Assembly (NCBI GenBank): GCA_964481425.1
Contig: CAYZTM010000022.1
Location: forward strand, 1-64,000
From: MKUN01 sp964481425
GTDB lineage: Bacteria; Bacteroidota; Bacteroidia; Chitinophagales; Chitinophagaceae
DNA length: 64,000 nt
Direction of reading: 5' to 3'
This document shows, in pieces, positions 8,186-17,690 of the stretch. Position 1 is the first letter of the stretch. Each line of letters opens with the position of its first letter. The notes under the pieces were generated by a model. The model saw only the letters and a program-made list of their open reading frames with translations, ran no database searches and was not told the DNA's origin. The translations under genes were made by a program, and so were the position numbers.

Positions 8186-8215
8186 AATAAAAAATCCTCT
8201 GTAGTACAGAGGATT
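8186..8215 (-). terminator. Intrinsic terminator after the DUF6580-like gene
   Basis: A perfect 10-bp stem AATCCTCTGT / ACAGAGGATT with a 3-nt loop (8193-8215). On the minus strand it is followed by TTTTTATTGG. It ends transcription of the gene at 8239-8826. Confidence 0.85.
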
Positions 8216-8238
8216 GTAAAACTGTTTAAATATTTTCC

Positions 8239-8826
8239 CTATGCTTTCTGTAAGCGTGCACTAAGCGGCTGCTTCAGGAGGGCATAGGCGCCGAACAGCA
8301 TGCCGCTGCCTGCAATATCACCAACAAAGGAGTTGAAGAAGAGCGTAGTGCCTGTTTGGGTATAAAAGGGCAGTGCCATCAGGTAGGTAGTGCCCAGGCC
8401 TTTGAGGCCGGTACCATAGCCGAAGGTATCGCCCATCATCTCGATCTTGACCCATACACCGAAATTGCTCACCAGGAAGAATATGGCAGAGCCGGCTATG
8501 GAATAGCCCAGTACTTTGAGCGCCCTGGGTTGGCCCATGCCCGTACCCAGCAGGGTAACCAGCAGCATGCCGCCATATACGAAGAACTGGTCGATACCAT
8601 AAAAACCCTGCATGCTGGTAAAGAGTGCAATGTACAGGTCGGACACGAACTGCGCGATAAGGGTGATGCTGAATGCAAGGCGCTTGTCTTTAATGACCGC
8701 ACCGCTGAATAGGCCCAAAGAGGCAAGAGGTGCGAGGTGATACCAATGCATGTCCTGGTTAACGATACGGAGCACCGTAGCGCATAATATCAATGCTATT
8801 GCTAAAAGGATATTAGTACGTTTCAT
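8239..8826 (-). CDS. DUF6580-like integral membrane protein
   Basis: A 195-residue hydrophobic protein with about five or six transmembrane helices (from ILLAIALILCATVLRIV at the N-terminus to the final GDIAGSGMLFGAYALL). The pattern, including MHWYHLAPLASLGLFSGAVI and FVSNFGVW near the middle, resembles the DUF6580 family. The overall build recalls the membrane S-component of ECF vitamin transporters, but that is only an analogy. The start at 8826 (MKRTNILL) is preferred over 8853 because a -7 box overlaps the longer N-terminus. It is monocistronic, with its own promoter and terminator. Confidence 0.65.
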   Translation of the reverse strand: MKRTNILLAIALILCATVLRIVNQDMHWYHLAPLASLGLFSGAVIKDKRLAFSITLIAQFVSDLYIALFTSMQGFYGIDQFFVYGGMLLVTLLGTGMGQPRALKVLGYSIAGSAIFFLVSNFGVWVKIEMMGDTFGYGTGLKGLGTTYLMALPFYTQTGTTLFFNSFVGDIAGSGMLFGAYALLKQPLSARLQKA

Positions 8827-8832
8827 ACCCTG

Positions 8833-8861
8833 CAAATGTAGCTTAAAATTCAAAATTCAAA
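8833..8861 (-). promoter_or_regulatory. Promoter of the DUF6580-like gene
   Basis: On the minus strand TTTG (8861-8858), a 17-base spacer and TACATTTG (8840-8833). The box ends 6 bp before the ATG at 8826, so the mRNA would have almost no leader. The upstream DNA repeats the word TTTTGA/TTTTGG four times (8846-8878). Confidence 0.55.
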
Positions 8862-8934
8862 AGTCAAAACCCAAAATCATCGGGGTTGTGCGGGGCAAAT
8901 TTTACTAAGTGTGGATAAATAAATTATATCCTCA

Positions 8935-10023
8935 TTATCTGAACAGGGAAATGAATTTGTCTTTTTGTGATGCTATGCTGTATTCCTTCATCATTTTAGC
9001 ATGGCCTGCAGCACCCATCTTTTTCCGCAGTTGCACATCCGCAGCCAGTTCCCGGATGTGTTCTTTCCAGGCTGCCTTATCCCGGCAGAGGTAGCCGTTC
9101 ACGCCTTCTTCGATAATGGCACTGTTCACCCCTACAGGGCTGGCCAGGGCCGGGATACCGACAGAAAGGTATTGTATGAGCTTGAAGCCACATTTACCCT
9201 CGCTCCAGGCATCGTTTTGCAGGGGCATGACGCCTATATCCATTTTCAGCAGGTCGTCCAGCTCGCTTTGCTCCCTCCAGGGTATGAAGTCCCAGTCTGT
9301 AAGGGGCAATTCCGGTTTGCGGTTGGCAATGACCAGGAAGCTGATATCCATTTCCTGTTGCAGTTCCTGCAATACGGGGATAATGGCATCGAGGTAGGGA
9401 AGGGTGGAGTGGCTGCCTGTCCAGCCTACCACGACTTTATGCTCGCTGTGTTCTTTTATTTTGTTGTGTCCGCGCTCCATATCTACGCAGGTAGGTAGCA
9501 GCATTACATTGTCGTTGTATTGCGCTGCATAATTGCAGAGGTATTGGTTGCCCGGCGTTATGGTGGTGGCCATGCGGCAGATGCGTTTTACTTTCCAGAA
9601 GGCTTTGAGCCATGCGGCAAGTTTATTCTCGCTGCCGGTATTGGGTATCCATATGGCATCGTCGAAGTCGTAGATGAGTTTTTTGCGCCAAAGCTTTGCA
9701 GCTATCCATTCGAAGACCGGCGGGCCCAACGGGGCAGCCTCACGATGTACAAAAACATGAGAGTAAGCATGTATGTCCCAGAGTAATGTCTTCAGCCGTT
9801 TCAGGTAACCTTTAAGGATGCCCAGGGCTTTTTGCACAGCAGAGCCTTTGTGGTAAAGCACCTGCCAGGTATGCTCGTCCATGAAGGGGGTTATGGTATA
9901 AGGGATGCCGGCCTGCTGCAGGTAAGGCTCATAAAGCTCTACCCTGAACCGCTGTGAGGGGGCTCGCCGCAAGGGGTACGGTACCAGGAACAATATTTTG
10001 GTAGCTGCAGGCATTCTATTCAT
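8935..10023 (-). CDS. Glycosyltransferase, GT4-like (exopolysaccharide cluster)
   Basis: A 362-residue cytoplasmic GT-B glycosyltransferase and the last gene of the exopolysaccharide operon. The N-terminal domain opens with ILFLVPYPLRRAPSQRF; the nucleotide-sugar domain has VVVGWTGSHSTLPYL near residue 195 and the C-terminal block GVMPLQNDAWSEGKCGFKL near 275, followed by YLSVGIPALASPVGVN. The usual E-x7-E pair is replaced by a D/E/K-rich form common in this subgroup. Donor and acceptor sugars cannot be read from sequence. It overlaps the preceding GT gene by 8 bp. Confidence 0.88.
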   Translation of the reverse strand: MNRMPAATKILFLVPYPLRRAPSQRFRVELYEPYLQQAGIPYTITPFMDEHTWQVLYHKGSAVQKALGILKGYLKRLKTLLWDIHAYSHVFVHREAAPLGPPVFEWIAAKLWRKKLIYDFDDAIWIPNTGSENKLAAWLKAFWKVKRICRMATTITPGNQYLCNYAAQYNDNVMLLPTCVDMERGHNKIKEHSEHKVVVGWTGSHSTLPYLDAIIPVLQELQQEMDISFLVIANRKPELPLTDWDFIPWREQSELDDLLKMDIGVMPLQNDAWSEGKCGFKLIQYLSVGIPALASPVGVNSAIIEEGVNGYLCRDKAAWKEHIRELAADVQLRKKMGAAGHAKMMKEYSIASQKDKFISLFR

Positions 10024-11116
10024 TTATTATGGTACCGAACTGGCGCATAAAATTAGCAGGTGCAAATTTAGTGCGCACGTAAGATCTGCCCGCTTCGGCC
10101 AGTTTTTGCCGTTCGCCGGGGTTATTGGCAAGGGTCAGTAGCGCATCGGCAATGGCATGTATGTCCCCCACGGGTACCAGCAGGCCTGTATCTTCATGTG
10201 TAACGATCTCCTCAGGCCCGCCACAGCGGGTGGCTATGAGTGCCGTACCGTAGTAGGCAGCCTCGAGGCAGGTCATGGAGAACGATTCAGCCTCGGAGCA
10301 GTTGAGCACTATGTCGGCGGCCTTGATCTCAGCCTCAACATCGGGGTTGAAGGGTGCAAAAGTAACGGGCAGCTTTTGTTGCCGTGCCTTGTCTTCAAGT
10401 TCCTGCCTGAACTGTCGGTTCTTTTCAAGGCCCATATCTCCACCCGTAAATTTAAGGCGAAGGGAATTGTTTTGGTTGTACGCTATTGCGAAGGCTTCGA
10501 GTGCATGGTCTTGGCCTTTGCCCCTGATGTAGTTGGACAGGTATAGGATATCAACGGTGTCTTTTTGTTCGCTGTTCTCTTTTGCGGGCCTTGTCTCGGT
10601 CAGCTGTACCGGGTCGTAAATACGCAGGGCCTTGGGCGAGGCAGGCAATTGCCCCAGCACAGCGTCGGATACGGCAATTATCTTATCTGCGTACTTTGCC
10701 GCTGCATTGAGCCACATATTCCTGAGGACACCCGGCATGACCGATGGCAGGAAACGCACGTAAGTGAACAGCTTCCCCTTGAAGCCCTTGCGCTTCAGCA
10801 TTACACCCAGTTGGTTGTAGAAGTCGTTTACCTGTACCATGTCTATACTTTCTTTTTGCACGATCTTCTTCAAGCGGCGGGCATTGGCATAAAGCGCAGG
10901 GAAGTATTTCACCAGTACCGGAATGGATTTGCGGATCTCCAGCATGGGCAGGGTATAGGTTGTGATACCTTTCTCCTCCAGCATTGGCTTTACCGCGCTG
11001 TTCTCCGGCAGGACGAAAATAAAACGATGTTCATGCGATAAGAGCATAGCTTCATTGAGGGCACATTTGAAGGCGCCTGTAAATGCTATGGAGTTATCTA
11101 TGATGAGTATGTTCAC
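10016..11116 (-). CDS. Glycosyltransferase family 4 protein (exopolysaccharide cluster)
   Basis: A 366-residue GT-B enzyme. The sugar-nucleotide domain shows DILYLSNYIRGKGQDHALEA near residue 190, and the E-x7-E motif of GT4 enzymes is present in ESFSMTCLEAAYYGTALIA near 285, followed by GGPEEIVTHEDTGLLV. The likely start codon is GTG (11116), giving MNILIIDNS; no upstream ATG is available in frame. It lies 4 bp from the gene before it and overlaps the one after it, which is typical of one operon. Sugar specificity unknown. Confidence 0.9.
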   Translation of the reverse strand: MNILIIDNSIAFTGAFKCALNEAMLLSHEHRFIFVLPENSAVKPMLEEKGITTYTLPMLEIRKSIPVLVKYFPALYANARRLKKIVQKESIDMVQVNDFYNQLGVMLKRKGFKGKLFTYVRFLPSVMPGVLRNMWLNAAAKYADKIIAVSDAVLGQLPASPKALRIYDPVQLTETRPAKENSEQKDTVDILYLSNYIRGKGQDHALEAFAIAYNQNNSLRLKFTGGDMGLEKNRQFRQELEDKARQQKLPVTFAPFNPDVEAEIKAADIVLNCSEAESFSMTCLEAAYYGTALIATRCGGPEEIVTHEDTGLLVPVGDIHAIADALLTLANNPGERQKLAEAGRSYVRTKFAPANFMRQFGTIINE

Positions 11117-11120
11117 AATA

Positions 11121-12320
11121 TCAGTTTTCGATCACCTCTGCCCACTGCTGCAGCATAGCATCTAAGGTAAAACGCTGCAGCAATTCTTCAAATTCCTTTG
11201 CTTCGGGTATCGGGGCATTGAGCCAATAGGCCAGTTCGTTTGCCCATATGTTGGTTTTTGCCGCATCGAGGGTATCGAGCATGGGCATGAGCGAACCAAC
11301 TCCGGTACGTACCGGGCTATCTACGGGCTTGTCGCCCAGGCCGGGTACATTCAATATTTCGCGTGGGCCTGTGTAGCAGTCGGTGCTAAGTACCGGTATA
11401 TGGCATATCAGCGCTTCGGCCAGCACATTGGGAAACCCTTCCCATGAGGAGGCCAGCGCGAACAACCTGCTGTGCCGGTAATATTTAAAAGCATTGGACC
11501 GGAAACCCATCAGGTACACGTCGGCATCTTCATACTGTCCCTTCCAGTCGCAGGCTTTCATGCCCAGTTGTCCTGTCAGCGAGATGAGGCGCTCTTTCAG
11601 TTCCCCATCACCCAGTATCATTAGCCGTGCAGGGCTATGGAGTTTCAGTTCTTTTAATATCCTTACCAGCTTATCGTGCTCTTTGGCTACATGCAGTCTG
11701 CCCGATGTGATGATGACAGGCAGGGAAAATATTTTAGCTTCATCAGCGCTCAGCGATTCATTACTGCTGCTGATGACCTGTTCCTTTTCGTAGAAATTGT
11801 AGATGGTGCGTAGTTTGTCCTTTGCGATCCCGAAATATTGCTGCATCTCCTTTGCAAGTGCATCAGTAACACATACGATCTCTTCGGCCCGCTTGTATAA
11901 CATGGGGATGAGCACTTTCTTTCGCAGCTGACCTTTGCTGCCGGATATGACCTTGTCATGTATCTTGGAGCCGCGGATACTCAATACTACTTTTTCATTG
12001 CCTTTGGTCATTGCGTTCACATAATCGGGGCCCTCTAAGAAACTGATGCTGACATCTATTCCTGACCCACGTTTCAGCTTTTTTACTGCGGCCAGCCGAT
12101 AACGCCATGCGGCTATCTTGCCCAGTATGTTGCGGTGTGCCGGCGGGTCTATGAAAACTACTTTATCGCAGGTCTTGTAGAACTTTTCCCTGTCGGTGCC
12201 CGAGAGGATACACAAAGTGACGTCATAACCTTTTTGCTGCAGGTAATAGCTCAGCAGCGAGATGGAGCGTTCCGCTCCCCCCTTGCCCAGTTCCGAACCT
12301 ATCAGCAATACTCTTTTCAT
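11121..12320 (-). CDS. Glycosyltransferase family 4 protein (exopolysaccharide cluster)
   Basis: A 399-residue GT-B retaining glycosyltransferase. Its N-terminus VLLIGSELGKGGAERSIS is the glycine-rich acceptor-side loop seen in WaaG/PimB-like enzymes. The donor domain has VIITSGRLHVAKEHDKLVR near 200 and the E-x7-E motif EGFPNVLAEALICHIPVL near 290, then TGPREIL. It lies 3 bp downstream of the preceding GT gene. It probably adds one sugar to the lipid-linked repeat unit; which one is unknown. Confidence 0.92.
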   Translation of the reverse strand: MKRVLLIGSELGKGGAERSISLLSYYLQQKGYDVTLCILSGTDREKFYKTCDKVVFIDPPAHRNILGKIAAWRYRLAAVKKLKRGSGIDVSISFLEGPDYVNAMTKGNEKVVLSIRGSKIHDKVISGSKGQLRKKVLIPMLYKRAEEIVCVTDALAKEMQQYFGIAKDKLRTIYNFYEKEQVISSSNESLSADEAKIFSLPVIITSGRLHVAKEHDKLVRILKELKLHSPARLMILGDGELKERLISLTGQLGMKACDWKGQYEDADVYLMGFRSNAFKYYRHSRLFALASSWEGFPNVLAEALICHIPVLSTDCYTGPREILNVPGLGDKPVDSPVRTGVGSLMPMLDTLDAAKTNIWANELAYWLNAPIPEAKEFEELLQRFTLDAMLQQWAEVIEN

Positions 12321-12323
12321 ACG

Positions 12324-13526
12324 TTAGCTATTTTCCAAGTAGTCCCCAAGCTCCGAAATGAACGCTTCCATTTTATAATTATCGAGGTTATGCTTTGCAT
12401 GCATACCCAGTTGTTTGGCTTCTGCCCGGTGGTGGTATGCCCAGAGTATCTCGTTCCTGATGCTCACCGCATCCTTCACCGGTATGATATGGCAGCCACT
12501 TTCATCGCGACCTAAAAGCTCACCCGAACCGCAATTTTCAGTAATGATGACGGGCAGGCAGTAGTGCGCAGCCTCCAATGCCGTATATGGGCCACCATCC
12601 ACCAGGCTGGGTACTATAAAGAGGTCTTTGTCTTTCATGAACTCGGGTACGTTGCCTATGCGGCCTACAAACTTCACGTTCTTTATGTTCAGGTAATTGT
12701 GTACCACATATTCATGCATCGATTCGTCGATGCCCCCTGCCACATATAGCTCCAGGTCAGGATCGTTATTGGTTTCCTTCATCAACATTTCCCATGCGTC
12801 CAGCAGGTATTGCAGGCCTTTGAGCACTACGGTATGCGCCAGGTAGCCCACCCTCATCTTTGTGTCTATAGGCCTGTCAATGGGCGGTACCGGTTTGAAA
12901 TCAGGCTTCAGGTGGCCGATCAGTTTTACTACCTCGCCCTTATATGCCGAGCGTGAATAAGATTCATATACCGTCGGGTAAGAGCCTATAACGGTATCTA
13001 CATATTGAATGGCTTTGTTATAGTAGCCAATCCTTTTTTTATAAGTATAGGCATCATCTTCTTCTATGCCCAGTCTTTTTTTCTCCTCGCTTACCAGGGC
13101 ATTGATGTAATTCTCCTCTGGGTTCGCAGGGATAAAGATGATCTTCATACCCAGCTGCTTTGCCTTTTTGAATGTGCGCAACAGGTAGGGTTGTGTAACG
13201 AATAATATGTCCACATCGTCGGGCAGCCTTTTGGAACAGAACCAATCGAACAGGCGCTCCTGCAGGAACCGGAATTTGTGGGGTTTTAGCGGGAAGAATT
13301 TATTGAACTTATTAAGCACGAACAGGAAATAGCGCGATAAAGGCGATACTGCCATTGATGGGAACGGGGTAGTGAACTTGCCTTTCGAATAAACAATAAA
13401 ATCTTTAAGCAGCCCGCGCTTGTGCAACTCGTTCGACAGGTAATAACCCAGTCGGGCCATACCGGCGCCGCTCCGCTCCGTCAGCGACTGGAAAGAAACT
13501 ACAAGAATACTTTTTTTGTTGCCCAT
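12324..13526 (-). CDS. Glycosyltransferase family 4 protein (exopolysaccharide cluster)
   Basis: A 400-residue GT-B protein. The N-terminal domain opens with SILVVSFQSLTERSGAGM, and the donor-binding domain contains MRVGYLAHTVVLKGLQYLLDAW near 225 and a variant of the E-x7-E motif, DGGPYTALEAAHYCLPVI near 310, with Asp in place of the first Glu. It ends 3 bp before the next GT gene and starts 1 bp after the acyltransferase gene upstream, so it is embedded in the operon. Specificity unknown. Confidence 0.88.
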   Translation of the reverse strand: MGNKKSILVVSFQSLTERSGAGMARLGYYLSNELHKRGLLKDFIVYSKGKFTTPFPSMAVSPLSRYFLFVLNKFNKFFPLKPHKFRFLQERLFDWFCSKRLPDDVDILFVTQPYLLRTFKKAKQLGMKIIFIPANPEENYINALVSEEKKRLGIEEDDAYTYKKRIGYYNKAIQYVDTVIGSYPTVYESYSRSAYKGEVVKLIGHLKPDFKPVPPIDRPIDTKMRVGYLAHTVVLKGLQYLLDAWEMLMKETNNDPDLELYVAGGIDESMHEYVVHNYLNIKNVKFVGRIGNVPEFMKDKDLFIVPSLVDGGPYTALEAAHYCLPVIITENCGSGELLGRDESGCHIIPVKDAVSIRNEILWAYHHRAEAKQLGMHAKHNLDNYKMEAFISELGDYLENS

Positions 13527-13527
13527 A

Positions 13528-14709
13528 TTATTGTTGGTACACGGTCCTGTTCCTGAGTTGTTTTAAATATCGTTTGCTGGGATACTCCGCAATAAAGTAC
13601 AGTAGCCAGGCTACTATAATGGCAAATGCCACACCAATATACCATACATATACCAGGAAAATATCGTAAAAATGATGACCAGCCTTATACACAAATATCT
13701 TGATGAGGAACAGGCTGGCAATATGTGTTACATACAGCGTATAGCTAAAGCTGCCCAGCCACTCTACGGGTTTGATGCGTACATGGTGTTTCAGGCCGGC
13801 TATCAGCATGATGTAAGTAAAGAGCACCATCAGCAGGCCTGTTATCTTATTCGTGTTTTGTTCGAACAAGTAAGATTTTACAAACACCGATAACAGGAAT
13901 ATCAGCATCAGCGACACAACGCTGCGCGTACGGTCCATTTTGAAGATGCCAAGAAAAAAGTCCCGGTACTTGTAAATGACACAGCCAAGAAAGAAATAGA
14001 TGTTGTAATCAAAGATATACCGCACAATAACAAGGACACCATCAAAACGGTTCTCATCCAGATAGTCTATACCCGTCCAGATGCAGCTTGCCACGAAGGC
14101 CAGTATGGAAAAAATGGTATAAGTGCGAAAACGGCGTGCAAAGAAGGGTATTGCGAGATAAAAGATCACCTCGAGGGGCAGCGACCAATACTGAGGTGTA
14201 AAAAAATTGTCCTTGATAACATATACGAGGTTGAGCAGCAGTGTCCTGATATTCACAAAAGCATCAAAGGCCTCTTTTAATGGGGGGTAGCCTTCTGTCT
14301 GGTTGTTGAATACGGCCGGGACTGCTGCCTGGAGTATGAGGAATACGGCTATAGCCCAGATAATACCTAAGATGTAGGTAGGATACAGCCTTACCAGTCG
14401 CCTGAGAAAGAAGCCTTTACTGCCGCCGGGCTCCTTGCTGACGCTATGCATGATGCAGAAGCCGGAAAGCACAAAGAACACGATAACAAATTCTTTACCC
14501 AGGTTGGTGTTCTGCACAATGACCGTGTTGAGCCATTGCCGCCAGTTCCAGTTCACCTTTGGTGCAATATATTTTTCATAGCGTGCGTTGTCGGCAAACA
14601 AATAGCCACGTGCATGCTGCAGCAATACATAGAAGGCTGCAACACCGCGCATCCAGTTGATGGTGCGGAAGTCTATCTTTGAAGTTGAACTTGTTTCAGC
14701 CGTAGCCAT
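13528..14709 (-). CDS. Acyltransferase 3 family membrane protein (second copy)
   Basis: A 393-residue integral membrane O-acyltransferase of the OafA/acyltransferase-3 type, which transfers acetyl or other acyl groups to sugars of surface polysaccharides. About ten transmembrane helices are visible, and the N-terminal family motif is INWMRGVAAFYVLLQHARGYLF with the conserved His, followed by an RRLVRLYPTYILG segment. It is a clear paralogue of the neighbouring gene 14722-15981, with the same order of motifs throughout. The two genes lie 12 bp apart. Confidence 0.9.
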   Translation of the reverse strand: MATAETSSTSKIDFRTINWMRGVAAFYVLLQHARGYLFADNARYEKYIAPKVNWNWRQWLNTVIVQNTNLGKEFVIVFFVLSGFCIMHSVSKEPGGSKGFFLRRLVRLYPTYILGIIWAIAVFLILQAAVPAVFNNQTEGYPPLKEAFDAFVNIRTLLLNLVYVIKDNFFTPQYWSLPLEVIFYLAIPFFARRFRTYTIFSILAFVASCIWTGIDYLDENRFDGVLVIVRYIFDYNIYFFLGCVIYKYRDFFLGIFKMDRTRSVVSLMLIFLLSVFVKSYLFEQNTNKITGLLMVLFTYIMLIAGLKHHVRIKPVEWLGSFSYTLYVTHIASLFLIKIFVYKAGHHFYDIFLVYVWYIGVAFAIIVAWLLYFIAEYPSKRYLKQLRNRTVYQQ

Positions 14710-14721
14710 TTAATCGATCCT

Positions 14722-15981
14722 CTATTTTTGTATAAGGGGCTCCTTATCTTCGGCCAATATCGGTGCCACAAGATAGCTGCCTGTCTCCTCTCTTTTTTTA
14801 GCCCTCATTTTTTTAAGATACTTCACCGATGGGTATTCTGCTACATGATAGAGCAGGAAGGCGCAACATACCGCAACGATAATACCGAAATACCAACTGT
14901 AAAGATTATAAATGTTGTAGAAATGGAAGCCTAATTTATAAGCGACAAGCTTAACAAGAAATATAGATGCGACATGTGTTACATATAATGTATAACTGAA
15001 GCCGCCGATCCATTCCAGCCATTTTATCCGTATCTGGTATTTAAGTGAACCGAATATCAGTATGAAGGTAAATAAGACCATCATCATATCGGTGATCTTA
15101 TTAGGGTCGTTATGGAATTTATAGGCCTTTATGATGACCATGAGCTCAAAGAGGACGAATAGAATTGCTATGGAGATCCATTTGTTCAGCCTGAACCTGT
15201 GCATGATCTTGTCCTTGTATTTGTAGAACAGGAAGCCTATCAGGAAGAACAGGTTGAAATCGATAAAATACTGCGGCAGGTAGAAGGTGAGTATCTCGTG
15301 ATTGAAAAGATGAACGGTTAGGGCATCGTCAGTGTCAAGCACCAGGGGGCCAAAGCGGAAGCAACCATATATGAATATGGCCACCGTAACAAAACTGTAT
15401 AATTTGAATCGCCTGGCCGCCCAGGGTATCATCAGGTAAAAGATCACTTCGTAGGGCAACGACCAGTATTGGGGGGTCAGGTAATTGCCTATAGGCATGT
15501 AGAGCAGGTTAAAAATGATGGTTTTCGCAGAGCCGAATTTTTTATAGGCATAGTCCAGTGGCAGGTGCCCCTCGATGGTCTTAAGAAAGACGTCTGAGGC
15601 GAATGCGCGTATGATGATAAAAACGATGAATGCCCATACAATGCCCATAAGATATGGCGGGTACAGGCGTACGAGCCTGCGACTATAAAATGCAGATACT
15701 TTATGCTCACCCGATAGGCTGTGTGCTATAGAAAAGCCCGAAAGCAGGAAAAAAAGTGTAACGAACTCAACGCTCAGGTTGGCATGTTGCATGGCGATGA
15801 AATCGAGCCGCTCCCACCAATGCCATTGCGACTTCGGCGCCACCCTGGCCGCGTAATCGTTGGCACTGGTGAATAGAAAGCCGCGCGAATGATTGAACAC
15901 GACATATAAAGCAGCCAGGCCGCGCATCCAGTCGATGATCTTAAAGTTGACCTTATATGTTTGCTCTGTGGCCGTCTGCAT
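14722..15981 (-). CDS. Acyltransferase 3 family membrane protein (first copy)
   Basis: A 419-residue membrane acyltransferase with about ten transmembrane helices. The motif IDWMRGLAALYVVFNHSRGFLF matches that of the adjacent paralogue, as do SRRLVRLYPPYLMG and LTPQYWSLPYEVIFYL. It carries a longer basic C-terminal tail (after about residue 390) than its neighbour. Its ATG shares one base with the stop of the preceding deacetylase-like gene. It is probably an O-acetylation enzyme of the exopolysaccharide; acyl group and target sugar are unknown. Confidence 0.9.
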   Translation of the reverse strand: MQTATEQTYKVNFKIIDWMRGLAALYVVFNHSRGFLFTSANDYAARVAPKSQWHWWERLDFIAMQHANLSVEFVTLFFLLSGFSIAHSLSGEHKVSAFYSRRLVRLYPPYLMGIVWAFIVFIIIRAFASDVFLKTIEGHLPLDYAYKKFGSAKTIIFNLLYMPIGNYLTPQYWSLPYEVIFYLMIPWAARRFKLYSFVTVAIFIYGCFRFGPLVLDTDDALTVHLFNHEILTFYLPQYFIDFNLFFLIGFLFYKYKDKIMHRFRLNKWISIAILFVLFELMVIIKAYKFHNDPNKITDMMMVLFTFILIFGSLKYQIRIKWLEWIGGFSYTLYVTHVASIFLVKLVAYKLGFHFYNIYNLYSWYFGIIVAVCCAFLLYHVAEYPSVKYLKKMRAKKREETGSYLVAPILAEDKEPLIQK

Positions 15982-16868
15982 TATTTTTTTAGCATTTGTG
16001 ATAAGGTCACATATTCTACATCAAAGCCCGATACATAGTCCAGGAAGTCTGTTAGCACATTCTTCATGGTCCGTGTCTCATCATACACCATCGGGTAATC
16101 GAACTCTACATAATGTGTGGAGAGTATGAAGTCGCCATCGTAGCGGTGCACCATATCAAAAGCATCAGTGAGCGTGCGCAGCAGGGTGCCGGGTTGCAGC
16201 GGGTAATGGTATGGGGCTTCTGCATGATGGGCGTATTGCACTACGTAAGGATAATCGCTCTCCCGGTGCATGATCTTGAAGCCGAGCTGTTTGCCCATGT
16301 TTACGATACCTTTTAGGTTCTTCTCTTTTTTCAGGAAGCTGAGGCCACCACCGCATATGTTCAGCCCCGCATCCAGTACAGCTTTGTACCCCTTCATGGA
16401 GAGCAGGTTTTGGGGTGGTGTGAATACGGTGATGGGGTATTGAAATATATTGCTTAGGTATCGCACTTCTGCTTTTATCTCTTCCGTAAGGTCACGGTCG
16501 GTATAGAATTCCGCGCCGCGCACATAGTTGTTGCCCATTTCGCCGGGTAGCTGTTCGTCCTCGTTCCTGTGGTATATGGCATGAAAGCCAAGATCCACTT
16601 TTCCTTCTTTTATTTTCTCGCGCAGGAAGCTAACCAGTTCTGTGTTTTTCTCTATTGGATGGATGGTGTCGTCCTTGGTCCAAGCCTCCCAGTCGGTGTC
16701 CTGTTTGTCTTTATATATCTGGTGCACCCATTTTTCCCAGTCGCCTTTTACCTTCGATATAAGGCACAGCGTTACCGGGTGTTCCCCCCATATATTATGA
16801 TAGCAGGCCTCCAGTTGTTCCGGAGTGGTGAAGAAATTAGTATCGTCGTCCCTTATAGCAAAACGCAT
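15981..16868 (-). CDS. Polysaccharide-deacetylase-like protein
   Basis: A 295-residue protein without a signal peptide. The N-terminus FAIRDDDTNFF carries the Asp cluster that stands for NodB motif 1, and LGFHAIYHRNEDE near residue 117 gives the metal-binding H-x3-H of motif 2. A Pro-rich FTPPQN stretch near 170 fits the catalytic-loop region, and a late His in STHYVEF near 250 fits motif 5. This is the pattern of carbohydrate esterase 4-like enzymes found in polysaccharide clusters; a cytoplasmic enzyme would act on lipid- or nucleotide-linked sugars before export. The fold assignment is good, the substrate is unknown. Confidence 0.75.
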   Translation of the reverse strand: MRFAIRDDDTNFFTTPEQLEACYHNIWGEHPVTLCLISKVKGDWEKWVHQIYKDKQDTDWEAWTKDDTIHPIEKNTELVSFLREKIKEGKVDLGFHAIYHRNEDEQLPGEMGNNYVRGAEFYTDRDLTEEIKAEVRYLSNIFQYPITVFTPPQNLLSMKGYKAVLDAGLNICGGGLSFLKKEKNLKGIVNMGKQLGFKIMHRESDYPYVVQYAHHAEAPYHYPLQPGTLLRTLTDAFDMVHRYDGDFILSTHYVEFDYPMVYDETRTMKNVLTDFLDYVSGFDVEYVTLSQMLKK

Positions 16869-16886
16869 ATTTTTGCAGCTTACAAG

Positions 16887-17684
16887 TTAAGAATGTTGTT
16901 CGCTTAGCTGTATGTTTTTATATGTCTGTGCGAAATTTATCCTTTTCTTTTTTATCATAGTGCTGATCACGGGCAGGTTCATGTTCACAGCTTTTTCCAC
17001 CAGTTTTTTAGCGAAAGCTTCCGCTTTATTTCGGGTGTAGCCGATCTCGGAGCCAAACTGTGGGTTCTCGCTTATGGGCATCGGGTACAGGCAGTCCACA
17101 CCATCTATGATCCCGTTTTTGTGGTACACTATCCAGGAGTCGGCCTGGCATACCAGCTTAGGCCGGTGATAATCCAGTATATGTTTAGCGGTGTTTTTCG
17201 ACAAGATATAGGCTGCCGCCCGGCCTATGCCATGTATCTCAGATGGTTCGCAAAGCGAATAATCGCCCTGCGCACCCTGCACTTTGCGTTCCGGTTGCAT
17301 CCTGTTCAGTATCAGCGAATTTTCCCGGCACCAATAATAGGTGAGCAGTGTAATATGTTTGTTGTTCAGTAAAGGCTGAAGCTTAGTTAATATTTCCTTG
17401 AGTTTATTATCGATGATCAATACATCGTCTTCCAGCACAAGCGCGTACTCGTCATTGCTACCTTGCATGGCCTCATAAACTCTGCAATGTGATAACATAC
17501 AACCCGCCTGCGATTTGGTGAACTCTCCGGGCTCTGAAACAATATTGTCCAGTTCGGCATCGCTCATGCTGCGCCCGTCCACGGCTGATATTATCTCGTG
17601 GTCAAGCTTCAGCCGGTTAAGTTGCCTTTGTATGGCAACCCTCCTGCTTCTGCTGCGTTCCATATTGATCACATACACTTTCAT
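16887..17684 (-). CDS. Glycosyltransferase family 25 protein
   Basis: A 265-residue enzyme of the GT25 (LOS biosynthesis) family: MKVYVINMERSRSRR at the N-terminus, AVDGRSMSD near 38, SQAGCMLSHCRVYEAM near 58 and the acidic metal-binding motif ALVLEDDVLI near 83. GT25 enzymes often transfer galactose to LOS or capsule. The ATG at 17684 is preferred; a GTG at 17690 in the same frame would add two residues. It lies between a GT4 gene and the deacetylase-like gene. Confidence 0.9.
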   Translation of the reverse strand: MKVYVINMERSRSRRVAIQRQLNRLKLDHEIISAVDGRSMSDAELDNIVSEPGEFTKSQAGCMLSHCRVYEAMQGSNDEYALVLEDDVLIIDNKLKEILTKLQPLLNNKHITLLTYYWCRENSLILNRMQPERKVQGAQGDYSLCEPSEIHGIGRAAAYILSKNTAKHILDYHRPKLVCQADSWIVYHKNGIIDGVDCLYPMPISENPQFGSEIGYTRNKAEAFAKKLVEKAVNMNLPVISTMIKKKRINFAQTYKNIQLSEQHS

Positions 17685-17690
17685 GGGCAC

